Origin: an uncultured Rhodospirillaceae bacterium
GTDB taxonomy: Bacteria; Pseudomonadota; Alphaproteobacteria; Rhodospirillales; Magnetospirillaceae
Direction of reading: 5' to 3'
Assembly (NCBI GenBank): GCA_937887565.1
Contig: CALABS010000074.1
Span: 1-64,000 of the forward strand
DNA length: 64,000 nucleotides
The translations under genes and the position numbers were made by a program. The notes beneath the pieces are model-generated. The model did no database searches. It was not told the DNA's origin and saw only the letters and a list, made by a program, of their open reading frames with translations. Positions 16,450-25,394 of the stretch are shown one piece after another (position 1 is the first letter of the stretch; the number at the start of each line of letters is the position of its first letter).

Positions 16450-17055
16450 ATGACGATGGTGGTTGGTGTGGTGGGCATCCTGGTGGGGTTCGTCCTCGGG
16501 GTGCTGATCGTCGCCACGGGGGCATCCGCCGGCATGTTTGCCGAGACGTGGCTGAAGGCTGAGGTGTGGGGGCAGATCATCGGCGGCTTCCTGGCGGCCG
16601 TGGTCGGTCTGTCTGGTGCCGTGATGCTGGATGTCCTGCGCAGCCGGAAGGAGGAGCGGGCCAGGCTGCGGCACTGCTATGGAGAGATTCTGACGCTTCA
16701 GATCATGGCGGCTCCGATGATCGGCTTCTTCAGCAGCTTCGAGCAATTCCTGGACAGTGAACAACGGCGGAAGGATGGTCGCGTGCTCATTCCCGACCCT
16801 CGGAAGTCTCCACCTGATCTCAATGGCATTCGGGCCCGACTTGGGCTGCTCTCTGAGTTCGATGAAGAGGCCGCGCGAACCTTATCCTATGCGGCCAATG
16901 CCGTGGAAATGTGCCTCCAGGAAGATGCTGCGGACTGGTGGGACAAGGGCATTCATGCGGGGCACGGCTTCGCTGAGTCGTCCCTCAGCGCAATTCGGCT
17001 CGTCCAATTTAGGCTGGCCCACCGGTTGGGGCTGCCGAAGCCGGGGAGCGAATAG
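16450..17055 (+). CDS. membrane protein of unknown function
   Basis: About 201 residues. Two N-terminal membrane segments are visible (VVGVVGILVGFVLGVLIVA and IIGGFLAAVVGLSGAVMLDVL). A charged, mostly helical cytoplasmic part follows (RSRKEERARLRHCYGEIL and later LRHRLG-like helices). ATG 16450 has GGGAGGGAAAG just upstream. It lies in the island between tRNA-Thr and the IS remnant. The layout of two TM helices plus a soluble helical domain is seen in some accessory or defence-island proteins, but I do not recognise the family. Confidence 0.55.
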   Translation: MTMVVGVVGILVGFVLGVLIVATGASAGMFAETWLKAEVWGQIIGGFLAAVVGLSGAVMLDVLRSRKEERARLRHCYGEILTLQIMAAPMIGFFSSFEQFLDSEQRRKDGRVLIPDPRKSPPDLNGIRARLGLLSEFDEEAARTLSYAANAVEMCLQEDAADWWDKGIHAGHGFAESSLSAIRLVQFRLAHRLGLPKPGSE

Positions 17056-17083
17056 GGCCTGCGCTCATGGATCAGCAGGCTTT

Positions 17084-17400
17084 TTACAGGTTGGGCATAG
17101 TGGTGGTGCGGGACGCCACCTTGGCGGTGGCCGACAGCCATGCGGACCAGCTCCGCCACGATGGAAGGTTCGGACGCCGGCAGGTTGGCGGACGGATGGG
17201 GCATCGTGGCTTCCCATTCGGGGGTGGTGACCTGGGGCGCCACGGCGGCTTCGATGGGCGCGGATCCGCTGGCTTCCGGGGCGGTGACCTCGAAGGCGGT
17301 GGCGTTGGTGTCGGTGGGGGCACTGATTTCCTCGGGCGCCTCCACGGGCGCCGAAGGCGCGGGTCCACCAGCACGGCGCTGGCGCAAAAGGGGGACTCAA
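17084..17400 (-). pseudogene. remnant of an Ala/Pro-rich gene cut by the IS
   Basis: The minus strand shows an Ala/Pro/Thr/Glu-rich reading (VEAPEEISAPTDTNATAFEV, then IVAELVRMAVGHRQGG). It has no good start, because its 5' side meets the transposase fragment at about 17398. It looks like the C-terminal part of a protein whose N-terminal part was lost when the IS inserted or decayed. The frame of the last ~20 codons is uncertain. Confidence 0.3.
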
Positions 17401-17817
17401 AATCAGGCCATCGGCCGGTCACGCGGCGGTCTGACAACCAAAATTGTCGCAATGGTTGATGCGCTGGGCAATTTGGCCCGGTTCGTCTTGCTGCCGGGGC
17501 AGCGCCACGACAGCATCGGCGTCGCCCCTCTGATCGAGGGTGTCGTCTTCGGCGCCCTGCTTGCGGACAAGGCTTTCGACATCGATTGGATTCGAATCGA
17601 GTTGAACAACCGTGGTGCGATGGCGGTCATTCCACCAAAAGCAGATCGCGCCACCAAAATCCCCTGCGACTTTGCCATGTACCGATGGCGCCATCTCGTC
17701 GAAAACTTCTTCTGCAATCTCAAGGAGTTCCGACGCATCGCCACACGCTACGACAAGACTGATTGCAGCTTCAAAGCCGCAATCAACCTCGTCGGTGCAG
17801 TCCTCGCCCTCAAGTGA
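17398..17817 (+). mobile_element. IS5-family transposase fragment (C-terminal part)
   Basis: About 139 codons without a start. It opens with GRSRGGLTTKIVAMVDALGN, the usual N-terminal edge of OrfB in IS5/IS427-type elements. It continues through LLADKAFDIDWIR and MYRWRHLVENFFCNLKEFRRIATRYDK with the catalytic Glu, to a normal C-terminus. The first half of the DDE domain and both terminal inverted repeats are missing. The copy is dead and has split neighbouring genes on both sides. Confidence 0.8.
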
Positions 17818-17820
17818 ATG

Positions 17821-18026
17821 TCCACAGACCCTAGCCGGATGCGCTCGCGCTCGATTTCCGTCAGGGCTTCGACAGCCTTCAGGATCGGTTCAATGATCTC
17901 CCCGCTGCCGCCATCCCAGTTCACCGGATCGGGAAACATCATCCCGAAGCCGGTAAAATAGTCGCGCAATTCAGGACCGGGAACGTTGCGGATCAGGCGG
18001 GAGATTGTCGGCACGAAAGCCCCCAT
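17821..18026 (-). pseudogene. gene truncated by the IS fragment, 5' part kept
   Basis: From ATG 18026 the minus strand reads VPTISRLIRNVPGPELRDYF, DPVNWDGGSGEIIEPILKAV and EALTEIERERIRLG, then runs into IS sequence at about 17825. Roughly 66 residues remain. I do not recognise the family. The promoter region upstream is AT-rich and carries a perfect palindrome (18064-18079). Confidence 0.5.
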
Positions 18027-18063
18027 GGGGACTCTTGAAAAGAAGAATATAAAATTCCGACAC

Positions 18064-18079
18064 AATGAAGCGCTTCATT
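18064..18079. promoter_or_regulatory. perfect 16-bp palindrome, candidate TetR operator
   Basis: AATGAAGCGCTTCATT is a perfect palindrome. It lies between the TetR-type gene ending at 18121 and the truncated gene starting at 18026, inside a stretch much lower in GC than the rest of the window. On the minus strand a TATAGAATG element abuts it, so it probably overlaps the promoter of the truncated gene. Confidence 0.5.
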
Positions 18080-18120
18080 CTATAAATAATGTATTTTATC
18101 TGCACTATAACGATCACAAG

Positions 18121-18552
18121 CTACCTATTAACATCGTAGCGACGTCTGAGCTCACTTACAAAAGCAAATCCAATATTTGCGACAGGATGAGACGGAGAGG
18201 TAAAGTCATAATCATCCGATTTCATCCCAGATGAACTCACAAGCAACTGCTCAAACAAGAAAAAATTTTCCTCCAGAGCTCTAGGCGAAAGCAAGTCCGC
18301 CGCCAATAACGCCTGGACAAGAGTTAGCCACGATCCTGGCGCTGGTGTCTTCTGGCAGGTACTGATGGCCTGCTGGAGCAGGGCGCTGACCAAGTCGTCC
18401 TTGCCACTAAAATGGTAAAGCACCCCACCCTTGGACAGTTTGGCATGGCAGGCGACGCCATCCAGCGTCAGTGCCCTGACCCCACGGAGTTGGATTAGCT
18501 CAAAAGCGGCTAAGACAATCCTCATTCGAGCGGAAGTTCGTTCAGTCGCCAT
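18121..18552 (-). CDS. TetR-family transcriptional regulator, short
   Basis: About 143 residues. The N-terminal HTH is typical: RMRIVLAAFELIQLRGVRALTLDGVACHAKLSKGGVLYHFSGKDDLVSALLQ split over the first 65 residues. The ligand domain is only about 75 residues, shorter than usual, and ends in AT-rich DNA, so the C-terminus may have been replaced. It follows the outer-membrane efflux gene on the same strand with a 90-nt gap. It could act on the palindrome at 18064 or on the RND promoter; the sequence does not decide. Confidence 0.7.
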   Translation of the reverse strand: MATERTSARMRIVLAAFELIQLRGVRALTLDGVACHAKLSKGGVLYHFSGKDDLVSALLQQAISTCQKTPAPGSWLTLVQALLAADLLSPRALEENFFLFEQLLVSSSGMKSDDYDFTSPSHPVANIGFAFVSELRRRYDVNR

Positions 18553-18642
18553 GGCGTACCACCCATCTCGATGTATACAACTTCGTACGGCTTCCACGAA
18601 CGGCCGTGCGACCGGGCTTACCCGGCCGCATCGCCCCTCGCT

Positions 18643-20061
18643 CTACGTGCGGCCGCCTCCGAGCACCTTGTACAGGGCGACGAGGTTGGACAAACGCGAG
18701 ACCTGGACGGACACCAAATCTTGCTGGGCGCTGTAGAGTGAGCGCTGGGAATCAAGCACGGTCAGGTACGAATCGATACCCCGGTCATAGCGGGCCTGCG
18801 AAAGGCGGTAGCTGGTCTGCGTGGCACTGACCAGATCAGATTGGGCCTTCATCTGGTCGGTCAGCGTGCCCTTGGCTGCCAGGGCGTCGGACACCTCGCG
18901 GAAAGCGGTCTGGATGGCCTTCTCGTATTGGGCGACCGCGATGTCGCGACTGGCCTTGGCGCTGTCCAGGCCGGCCTGATTGGCGCCAGCGTTGAAGATG
19001 GGCATGGAGATGTTGGGACCAAACGACCATGCCCCCGAACCGCCGCCGAACAGACTGGATAAATTGGTGCTGGCGTATCCCAAAGACCCGGTCAGCGAAA
19101 TGGACGGGAAGAACGCGGCCCTGGCAGCGCCGATATTGGCGTTGGCGGCCAGCAGCGAGTGTTCCGCCTGGGCGATGTCGGGACGGCGCAACAACACATC
19201 CGAAGGCAGGCCCACCGGCAGATCCTCGACCAGGGTGACCTGGTCCAAGTCGCCTGTCAGCTTGTCGCCACCGATAGGGGCGCCCACCAGAAGAGTCAGC
19301 GCGTTCTTGTCCTGGTCGACCAGGCGAAGATACTTGGCCAGATTAACCCGGGCGGTTTCCACCGCAGTGCGGGCCTGGGCCAGGTCCAGTTCCGACGAGA
19401 TGCCGCGGTCGAAACTGGCTTGCACCAGTTCCAGCGACTTGATGCGGGTGACCAGGGTTTCCTCGGTCAGCGCCAACAGCTTGCGGTCGCCCAACAGAGT
19501 TAGATAGGCGTTGGCCACTTCGGCGATCAGCGAGATGCGGGTGGTGTCGCGGGCCTGTTCGGTGGCCAGGTAGTTTTCCAGCGCCTGGGCTTCCAGGCTG
19601 CGCAGGCGGCCGAACAGATCGATCTCGAAGGATGTGGACAGGTTGGCGGTCACCGTGCGCCCCGTCGAGGCCGCCGGCGGATTGGAGGTCGAGCTATTGC
19701 GCGAAGTGCGCTTGACCGTTTCCGCCGCGTTGGCGTCCAAGGTGGGGAACAGATCGGCTTCGCTGATGCGATAGCTGGCCCGCGCCACCTCGATGTTGAG
19801 CGCCGCCACTCGCAGGTCGCGGTTGTTGTCCAGCGCCGCCTGGATCAGACCTTTCAGCGTCGGGTCGGGGAAGAACGCCTGCCATTGGGTGTCGCCCCAC
19901 AGCACCTGCCCATCCTTGGCGCCCGCGACCATGCCGCTGGCCGGGCCGGTGGCCCAGTCCTGGGGCACCGGCATGTCAGGACGCTGGAAGTCTGGGATCA
20001 GGGTGCAGCCGGACAACAGGGCAGCCACGGCAGCGGTCGCAAGCAGATGAGGGCGGAACAT
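18643..20061 (-). CDS. outer-membrane efflux lipoprotein (NodT/OprM type)
   Basis: 472 residues. The lipoprotein signal has lipobox LLSGC, followed by TLIPDFQRPDMPVPQDW as in OprM-like proteins. Two TolC-like repeats follow, with segments such as LRVAALNIEVARASYRISEADLFPTL and later GLPSDVLLRRPDIAQAEHSLLAANANIGAARAAFFPSISLTG split over the second repeat. It forms the outer-membrane exit duct of the RND pump encoded upstream; 12 nt separate it from the permease gene. Substrates are not deducible. Confidence 0.93.
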   Translation of the reverse strand: MFRPHLLATAAVAALLSGCTLIPDFQRPDMPVPQDWATGPASGMVAGAKDGQVLWGDTQWQAFFPDPTLKGLIQAALDNNRDLRVAALNIEVARASYRISEADLFPTLDANAAETVKRTSRNSSTSNPPAASTGRTVTANLSTSFEIDLFGRLRSLEAQALENYLATEQARDTTRISLIAEVANAYLTLLGDRKLLALTEETLVTRIKSLELVQASFDRGISSELDLAQARTAVETARVNLAKYLRLVDQDKNALTLLVGAPIGGDKLTGDLDQVTLVEDLPVGLPSDVLLRRPDIAQAEHSLLAANANIGAARAAFFPSISLTGSLGYASTNLSSLFGGGSGAWSFGPNISMPIFNAGANQAGLDSAKASRDIAVAQYEKAIQTAFREVSDALAAKGTLTDQMKAQSDLVSATQTSYRLSQARYDRGIDSYLTVLDSQRSLYSAQQDLVSVQVSRLSNLVALYKVLGGGRT

Positions 20062-20073
20062 GGTCTACCTCGT

Positions 20074-23000
20074 TCAGGTCCGGGCGGCGGGCGGAAGATT
20101 GCTGGGGCCATTGGGGCGGGGGCCGCGGTCGTGCAGACTGATTCGCTTGGGCGAACGGCCTAAACCGCGCATTACCACCACGTAGAAGACGGGCACGAAG
20201 AATACCGCCAGTATGGTGGCACTGATCATGCCGCCCATGACGCCGACGCCGATGGCGTTCTGCGCCCCCGAGCCAGCGCCCTTGGCAATGGTCAGCGGCA
20301 GCACGCCCAGCACGAAAGCCAGGGACGTCATCAGGATGGGGCGCAGACGCTGGTGGGCCGCCTCGATCACCGCGCCGCCATAGGAGCGGCCGCGTTCGTG
20401 CAGTTCCCTGGCGAATTCGACGATCAGGATGGCGTTTTTCGCCGACAGGCCGATAGTGGTCAACAGGCCGACCTGGAAATAGACGTCGTTGGACAGGCCA
20501 CGCAGATAGACGGCGGCCACCGCGCCCAACACGCCCAAGGGAACCACCAGCATCACCGAGAACGGGATCGACCAGCTTTCGTAAAGGGCGGCCAGACACA
20601 GGAACACCACCAGCACCGACAGGGCGTAAAGCGCCGGGGCCTGCGAGCCGGCGGCCCGTTCCTCGTAGGACAGGCCCGACCACGAATAACCGATCCCGGT
20701 GGGCAACTGGCTGGCCAATTCCTCCATGATCTTCATGGCCTCGCCCGAGGAACGCCCCGGCGCCGGTGCCCCCATGATCTGACGCGACGGCAGGCCGTTA
20801 TAGCGTTCCAATTGCGGCGACGAGAAGCTCCAGCGGGTCGAGATGAACGTGGAGAACGGCACCATCTCGCCCAAGCTGTTGCGGACTTCCCAGCGGAACA
20901 GATCCTCGGGCTGCATGCGATAGGGGGCGTCGGCCTGGACGAACACCTTCTTCACCCGGCCGCTATCCATGAAGTCGTTGACATAGGACGACCCCCAGGC
21001 CGCCGACAGGGTGGTATTGATGTCCGACAGCGACAATCCCAGGGCGGAGGCCTTTTCGCGGTCAACGTTGACGCGGAAATCAGGGGTGTCCTCCAGGCCG
21101 TTGGGACGCACCGCCATCAAGGACGGGTTCTTGGCGGCCATCCCCAAAAGCTGGTTGCGGGCGGCCATCAGCTTTTCATGACCCAGTCCGGCACGATCCT
21201 GCAACTGCAGGTCGAAGCCGGTGGCATTGCCCAGTTCCATCACCGCCGGCGGTGTGAAGGCGAAGACCATTGCGTCCTTGACCGTGAATAGCGCCCCCAT
21301 GGCGCGTCGCGCCACCATGCCGACCTTCTGGTCGGGCTTGGTCCGTTCGCTCCAATCCTTCATGCGCACGAAGGCCATGCCGGAATTCTGGCCGCGGCCG
21401 GCGAAATTGAAGCCAGCGACGGTAAAGATGGACGAAACGTTGTCCTTTTCTGCCCCCAGGAAATAGTCCTCGGCCTTCTTCAGGGCTTCGATGGTGCGTT
21501 CCTGGGTGGCGCCGGCCGGCGTCGCCACCTGCACGAACATGATGCCCTGGTCTTCGTCGGGCAGGAACGAGCTGGGCAGGCGTGTAAACAGGAAGGCCAA
21601 GGCCCCCAGCAGTACTGCATAGGCCAACAGCATGCGGCCCGAGCGGTTCAGCACCGCCCGCAAGCTCCAGCGATAGGTCCGTCGGCTTTTTTCAAAGCCC
21701 TTGTTGAACCAGCCGAAGAAGCCCTTGGTTTCCCATCCGTGGCCGCGCTCCACCGGCTTCAGGATGGTGGCGCACAGCGCTGGCGTCAGCACCAGGGCGA
21801 CCACCACCGACAACACCATGGCCGACACCAGCGTCAGCGAGAACTGGCGGTAGATGGCTCCCGTCGAGCCCTGGAAGAAGGCCATGGGCACGAACACCGC
21901 CGACAGTACCAAGGCGATGCCGATCAGCGCGCCGGTAATCTGCCCCATGGATTTTCGCGTGGCTTCGCGCGGCGGCAGGCCTTCCTCGCTCATCACGCGT
22001 TCAACGTTCTCCACCACCACGATGGCGTCGTCCACCAACAGGCCGATGGCCAGCACCATGGCGAACATGGTCAGCGTGTTGATGGTGAAACCGAACGCCG
22101 CCAACACCCCGAAGGTGCCCAGCAACACCACCGGGACGGCGATGGTGGGGATCAGGGTGGCGCGGAAATTCTGCAGGAACAGATACATGACCAGGAAGAC
22201 CAGGACGATGGCTTCCACCAGCGTCTTCACCACTTCCTCGATGGACAAGCGCACGAAGGGGGTGGTGTCGTAGGGAAACACCGCTTCGACGCCCTCGGGG
22301 AAGAATTTGCCCAATTCGGCGAAGCGGACTCGGATACGGTCGGCGGTTTCCAGGGCGTTGGCGCCGGTGGCCAGCTTGATCGCCAAGGCGGCGGCCGGCT
22401 GGCCGTTGTAGCGGGCCAGGGTCTGATAGTTTTCCGAACCGATCTCGATACGGGCGATGTCGCGCAACCGCACTTGGCTGCCATCGGCGTTGACGCGCAA
22501 CAGGATGGCGCCGAATTGCTCGGGGGTTTGCAGACGGCTTTGCGCGTTGATGGTGGCCTGCAATTGCTGACCCGGCACCGCCGGGGCGCCGCCGATCTGG
22601 CCGGCCGAGATCTCGGCGTTCTGGGCCTTGATGGCTGCCGTGACGTCGGTGACCGCCAGCTTGTAGCTGACCAGCTTGTCCGGGTTCAGCCAGATGCGCA
22701 TGGCATGCTGGGCGCCAAACACAGAGACTTCGCCAACGCCGTTCAGCCGCGAGATGTCGTCCTGGACGTTGGAAATCAGATAATCGGCCATGTCGGGGCC
22801 GGAGAAGCGGCCGTCGGTAGAAACCAGGCCGACCACCAGCAGGAAGTTCTTGGTCGCCTTGGCCACCTTGACACCCTGTTGCTGCACTTCCTGCGGCAAC
22901 AACGGCATGGCCAGTTGCAGCTTGTTCTGCACCTGCACCTGGGCGATATCGGGATTGGCCTTGGACTCGAAGGTCAACGTGATGGTGACGTTGCCGTCGG

Positions 23001-23250
23001 AATCCGAGGTGGACGTCATATAGCGCAGATAGTCGATGCCGTTCATCTTCTGCTCGATGACCTGGGTGACGGCATTTTCCAAGGTCTGCGCCGAGGCGCC
23101 GGGATAGGTGGTGGAAATCGCCACGGAAGGCGGCGCGATGCGCGGATATTGCTCGATGGGCAGGCCCAGGATGGACAGCCCGCCCGCCAGCATGATGACG
23201 ATGGCGATGACCCAGGCGAAGACCGGGCGATCAATGAAGAAACGCGACAT
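20074..23250 (-). CDS. RND efflux inner-membrane transporter (HAE-1, AcrB-like)
   Basis: 1058 residues, the normal length for AcrB/MexB. It begins MSRFFIDRPVFAWVIAIVIM, followed by the porter-domain hallmark PSVAISTTYPGASAQ. The TM4 proton relay is visible as LAIGLLVDDAIVVVENVERVM with adjacent Asp residues. It uses the proton gradient to expel hydrophobic or amphiphilic compounds. It is the middle gene of adaptor-transporter-duct. Gaps of 12 and 15 nt to its neighbours indicate one operon driven from the promoter near 24640. Confidence 0.96.
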   Translation of the reverse strand: MSRFFIDRPVFAWVIAIVIMLAGGLSILGLPIEQYPRIAPPSVAISTTYPGASAQTLENAVTQVIEQKMNGIDYLRYMTSTSDSDGNVTITLTFESKANPDIAQVQVQNKLQLAMPLLPQEVQQQGVKVAKATKNFLLVVGLVSTDGRFSGPDMADYLISNVQDDISRLNGVGEVSVFGAQHAMRIWLNPDKLVSYKLAVTDVTAAIKAQNAEISAGQIGGAPAVPGQQLQATINAQSRLQTPEQFGAILLRVNADGSQVRLRDIARIEIGSENYQTLARYNGQPAAALAIKLATGANALETADRIRVRFAELGKFFPEGVEAVFPYDTTPFVRLSIEEVVKTLVEAIVLVFLVMYLFLQNFRATLIPTIAVPVVLLGTFGVLAAFGFTINTLTMFAMVLAIGLLVDDAIVVVENVERVMSEEGLPPREATRKSMGQITGALIGIALVLSAVFVPMAFFQGSTGAIYRQFSLTLVSAMVLSVVVALVLTPALCATILKPVERGHGWETKGFFGWFNKGFEKSRRTYRWSLRAVLNRSGRMLLAYAVLLGALAFLFTRLPSSFLPDEDQGIMFVQVATPAGATQERTIEALKKAEDYFLGAEKDNVSSIFTVAGFNFAGRGQNSGMAFVRMKDWSERTKPDQKVGMVARRAMGALFTVKDAMVFAFTPPAVMELGNATGFDLQLQDRAGLGHEKLMAARNQLLGMAAKNPSLMAVRPNGLEDTPDFRVNVDREKASALGLSLSDINTTLSAAWGSSYVNDFMDSGRVKKVFVQADAPYRMQPEDLFRWEVRNSLGEMVPFSTFISTRWSFSSPQLERYNGLPSRQIMGAPAPGRSSGEAMKIMEELASQLPTGIGYSWSGLSYEERAAGSQAPALYALSVLVVFLCLAALYESWSIPFSVMLVVPLGVLGAVAAVYLRGLSNDVYFQVGLLTTIGLSAKNAILIVEFARELHERGRSYGGAVIEAAHQRLRPILMTSLAFVLGVLPLTIAKGAGSGAQNAIGVGVMGGMISATILAVFFVPVFYVVVMRGLGRSPKRISLHDRGPRPNGPSNLPPAART

Positions 23251-23265
23251 GAAGTTTCGCTCCGA

Positions 23266-24441
23266 TCAGGGCTTGGGAGCAGCGGCCGGAGCGGCGGCGC
23301 CCGCTTCGACGGGTCGCACTTCGGCGCCGGGACGGATTTTCTGCAGGCCCTCGACGACGATGCGCTCGCCGCCGGCCACTCCCTGGTCGATCAACCAGGA
23401 ATCGCCGACCACTTGCTTGGTGACGACGGGACGCGGCGCCACCTTGTTGTCGGCGCCCACCACCCACAATGCGGCCGAGCCGTCGGCATTGCGCACCAGG
23501 GCACGCTGCGGCACCAGCACGGCATTGTCGCGGGCTCCCTGCTCGACGCGGGCGCGGACGAACAGGCCGGGATAAAGCAGCTTGTCGGGGTTGGGGAACA
23601 CGGCGCGGATCTGCACCGCTCCGGTGCTGGGGTCGACGGTAACGTCGGCGAATTTCAGCTGGCCGGTATGGCCATAGACCTGGGTCGAGCCGTCCAGGCT
23701 CAGTGTCACCGGGGCCTCACCGTCTTGTCCTTTCTGCAACTGGCCATCGGAAATGGCCTGACGCAGACGCATCAATTCGGAGCTGGACTGGCTGACATCC
23801 ACATAGATGGGGTCCAACTGTGTGATGGTGGCCAGGGCGGTGCTCTGGTTGGCGGTGACCAGGGCGCCTTCTGTCACTGCCGACTTGCCGATGACACCGT
23901 CGATGGGGGCGTAGACCTTGGTGTAACCGACATTGATGCGGGCGGTGTCCACTTGGGCCTGGGCCACCAGGATGGCGGCCTTGGCCTGGTCCAGGCTGGC
24001 GACGATGTCGTCGTATTCCTGCTTGGACACGGCGTTGATCTTGACCAGATCGGCATAGCGTTCGGCCTTGGCCTCCACCGATTTCAGGCTGGCACGGGCC
24101 TTGACCAAATCGGCCTGGGCGCTTTGCAGCGCCGCCTGATAGGTCGCGGGATCAATCTGGTACAATTGCTGTCCGGCCTTGACCTGGCCGCCTTCCTCGA
24201 ACAGGCGCTTCTGCACGATGCCGCTGACCTGCGGCCGGATCTCTGCCACACGATAGGCCGAGGTGCGACCGGGCAGCTCGGTGACCAGCGGCACGGTCTT
24301 GGGAGTCAGGGTCAGCACCGTGACTTCCACCGGTGGCGGCCCGGCCGGCGCCTGAGCCTGCTTATTGTCATCGCAGGCCGTCAGTCCGAAAACCACGATG
24401 GTGACCAGGGAAAAGATGAACGAAGGAGCAGACTTAACCAT
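23266..24441 (-). CDS. RND periplasmic adaptor lipoprotein (AcrA/MexA type)
   Basis: 391 residues. The lipobox is in VVFGLTACDDN. Then come VTELPGRTSAYRVAEIRPQVSGIV at the start of the barrel-sandwich hybrid, a coiled-coil hairpin (SAQADLVKARASLKSVEAKAERYADL), and the returning lipoyl half GYTKVYAPIDGVIGK. A C-terminal beta-barrel and membrane-proximal domain end in APAAAPKP. It bridges the transporter and the duct. ATG 24441 is chosen at the signal peptide; an upstream extension of the frame crosses the promoter and is not used. Confidence 0.95.
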   Translation of the reverse strand: MVKSAPSFIFSLVTIVVFGLTACDDNKQAQAPAGPPPVEVTVLTLTPKTVPLVTELPGRTSAYRVAEIRPQVSGIVQKRLFEEGGQVKAGQQLYQIDPATYQAALQSAQADLVKARASLKSVEAKAERYADLVKINAVSKQEYDDIVASLDQAKAAILVAQAQVDTARINVGYTKVYAPIDGVIGKSAVTEGALVTANQSTALATITQLDPIYVDVSQSSSELMRLRQAISDGQLQKGQDGEAPVTLSLDGSTQVYGHTGQLKFADVTVDPSTGAVQIRAVFPNPDKLLYPGLFVRARVEQGARDNAVLVPQRALVRNADGSAALWVVGADNKVAPRPVVTKQVVGDSWLIDQGVAGGERIVVEGLQKIRPGAEVRPVEAGAAAPAAAPKP

Positions 24442-24631
24442 GACCTCATCCCGTCTTGACAGTTCGTGTTCAGCGGAAAAAATGCTTTTCAACTCGAGAT
24501 TCCGGTCCTGATCTGCCTTTCCTGGGGACAAGGCGACAGCCCCCTTCCAAGGAGTCCTCGGATCAGCCCGCCGTTCGGTTGGGGGCAACCGTCCCTCGCG
24601 TCCCGACCTCAAGGTGGAAGCAAGAATGGTT

Positions 24632-24665
24632 AACGAGACGATACCGTTTCGTTTGATGATTTCAA
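24632..24665 (-). promoter_or_regulatory. RND operon promoter with TetR-type operator
   Basis: On the minus strand -35 TTGAAA (24660-24665) and -10 TATCGT (24638-24643) are 16 bp apart. They overlap an imperfect 22-bp palindrome at 24632-24653, AACGAGACG-ATA-CCGTTTCGTT, with four mismatched symmetry positions. The half-site CCGTTTCGTT resembles CCGTTTCATT in the large palindrome at 30086. The 338-bp region 24442-24779 holds this site and no gene. Confidence 0.6.
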
Positions 24666-24779
24666 GCACTTTCCGCCCCCCTCTAGGCATGGGCCACAGA
24701 CCAAGGATGCATAACGGGTGGCTGCCGCCATTGCCCCCTCACTCGGCGACCGGATGGGGGCCGACCTGCATGGTCGATA

Positions 24780-25394
24780 TTAAGAACGATAAAGCCCGGA
24801 AACGATGCCGGCGGCGATCCGATCCGCGAGATCTGACACGGCTCGCGTCATGGCCGCCACGACGGCGGCATCACCGATTCCCGCCAGCGGGACGGTTATG
24901 ACCATGCGCTCAGCAAGGATGGGGGCATGCCCCGCACCGTCCAGGATGCTCCATCTGGCGGTCAGGACGATGACGCCATCTGCTCTGGCCTCGAAGGCGT
25001 CCACATCGACCAGAACCTGACGGAAGGGCTGTTCCGGCGGCTGCGCCGCTGTGATCTTCATGCCAGGCAGGCGATCAGCGACGCCGGTGGCTAGGGTTCG
25101 CGCGATCCCCACCGAAAGCCGCTCGCCCCAGCGTCCGGTCCTGCTGGGGATCACTCTGCCGCCGTCGCGCACCACTAGATCGGTGGTGTCCAGATAGTCG
25201 GGGACGATCACAGGCTTGATGACGACCACCGGCATCCCGACTTCGGACACCGTCGTGGCGGCCGCCGGAGGGGTGGCGCCAAGGACATAGAGGGCCGGCG
25301 GCGGTCCCGATGCGCAAGCGGCCAACGCGAGGTTCGCCGCACCGAGAAGACACCAGAGAAGACGGCCGGTCACGTTTGTCACGGCGATTGTCAT
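24780..25394 (-). CDS. ABC-type transport auxiliary lipoprotein (PqiC-like)
   Basis: 204 residues. The lipobox ALAACASG is followed by PPALYVLGATPP. The fold typical of the ABC_trans_aux/PqiC family is suggested by VVIKPVIVPDYLDTTDLVVR, GERLSVGIARTLATGVADRL and RQVLVDVDAFEARADGVIVL. In Mla/Pqi-like systems such outer-membrane lipoproteins complete the path for phospholipid movement. Its start overlaps the stop of the MlaD-like gene by 4 nt, making it the last gene of the operon that starts with the TetR or HD-GYP gene. Confidence 0.85.
   Translation of the reverse strand: MTIAVTNVTGRLLWCLLGAANLALAACASGPPPALYVLGATPPAAATTVSEVGMPVVVIKPVIVPDYLDTTDLVVRDGGRVIPSRTGRWGERLSVGIARTLATGVADRLPGMKITAAQPPEQPFRQVLVDVDAFEARADGVIVLTARWSILDGAGHAPILAERMVITVPLAGIGDAAVVAAMTRAVSDLADRIAAGIVSGLYRS

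Noticed and set aside
17821..18065. Truncated gene considered intact as a 105-residue protein
   Set aside because: Its last ~25 codons are antisense of the transposase fragment and its first 13 codons precede the natural ATG at 18026.
21739..24459. Plus-strand open frame of 906 codons opposite the RND genes
   Set aside because: Antisense of the permease and adaptor genes; no start site or domain, and composition rich in Gly/His/Gln.
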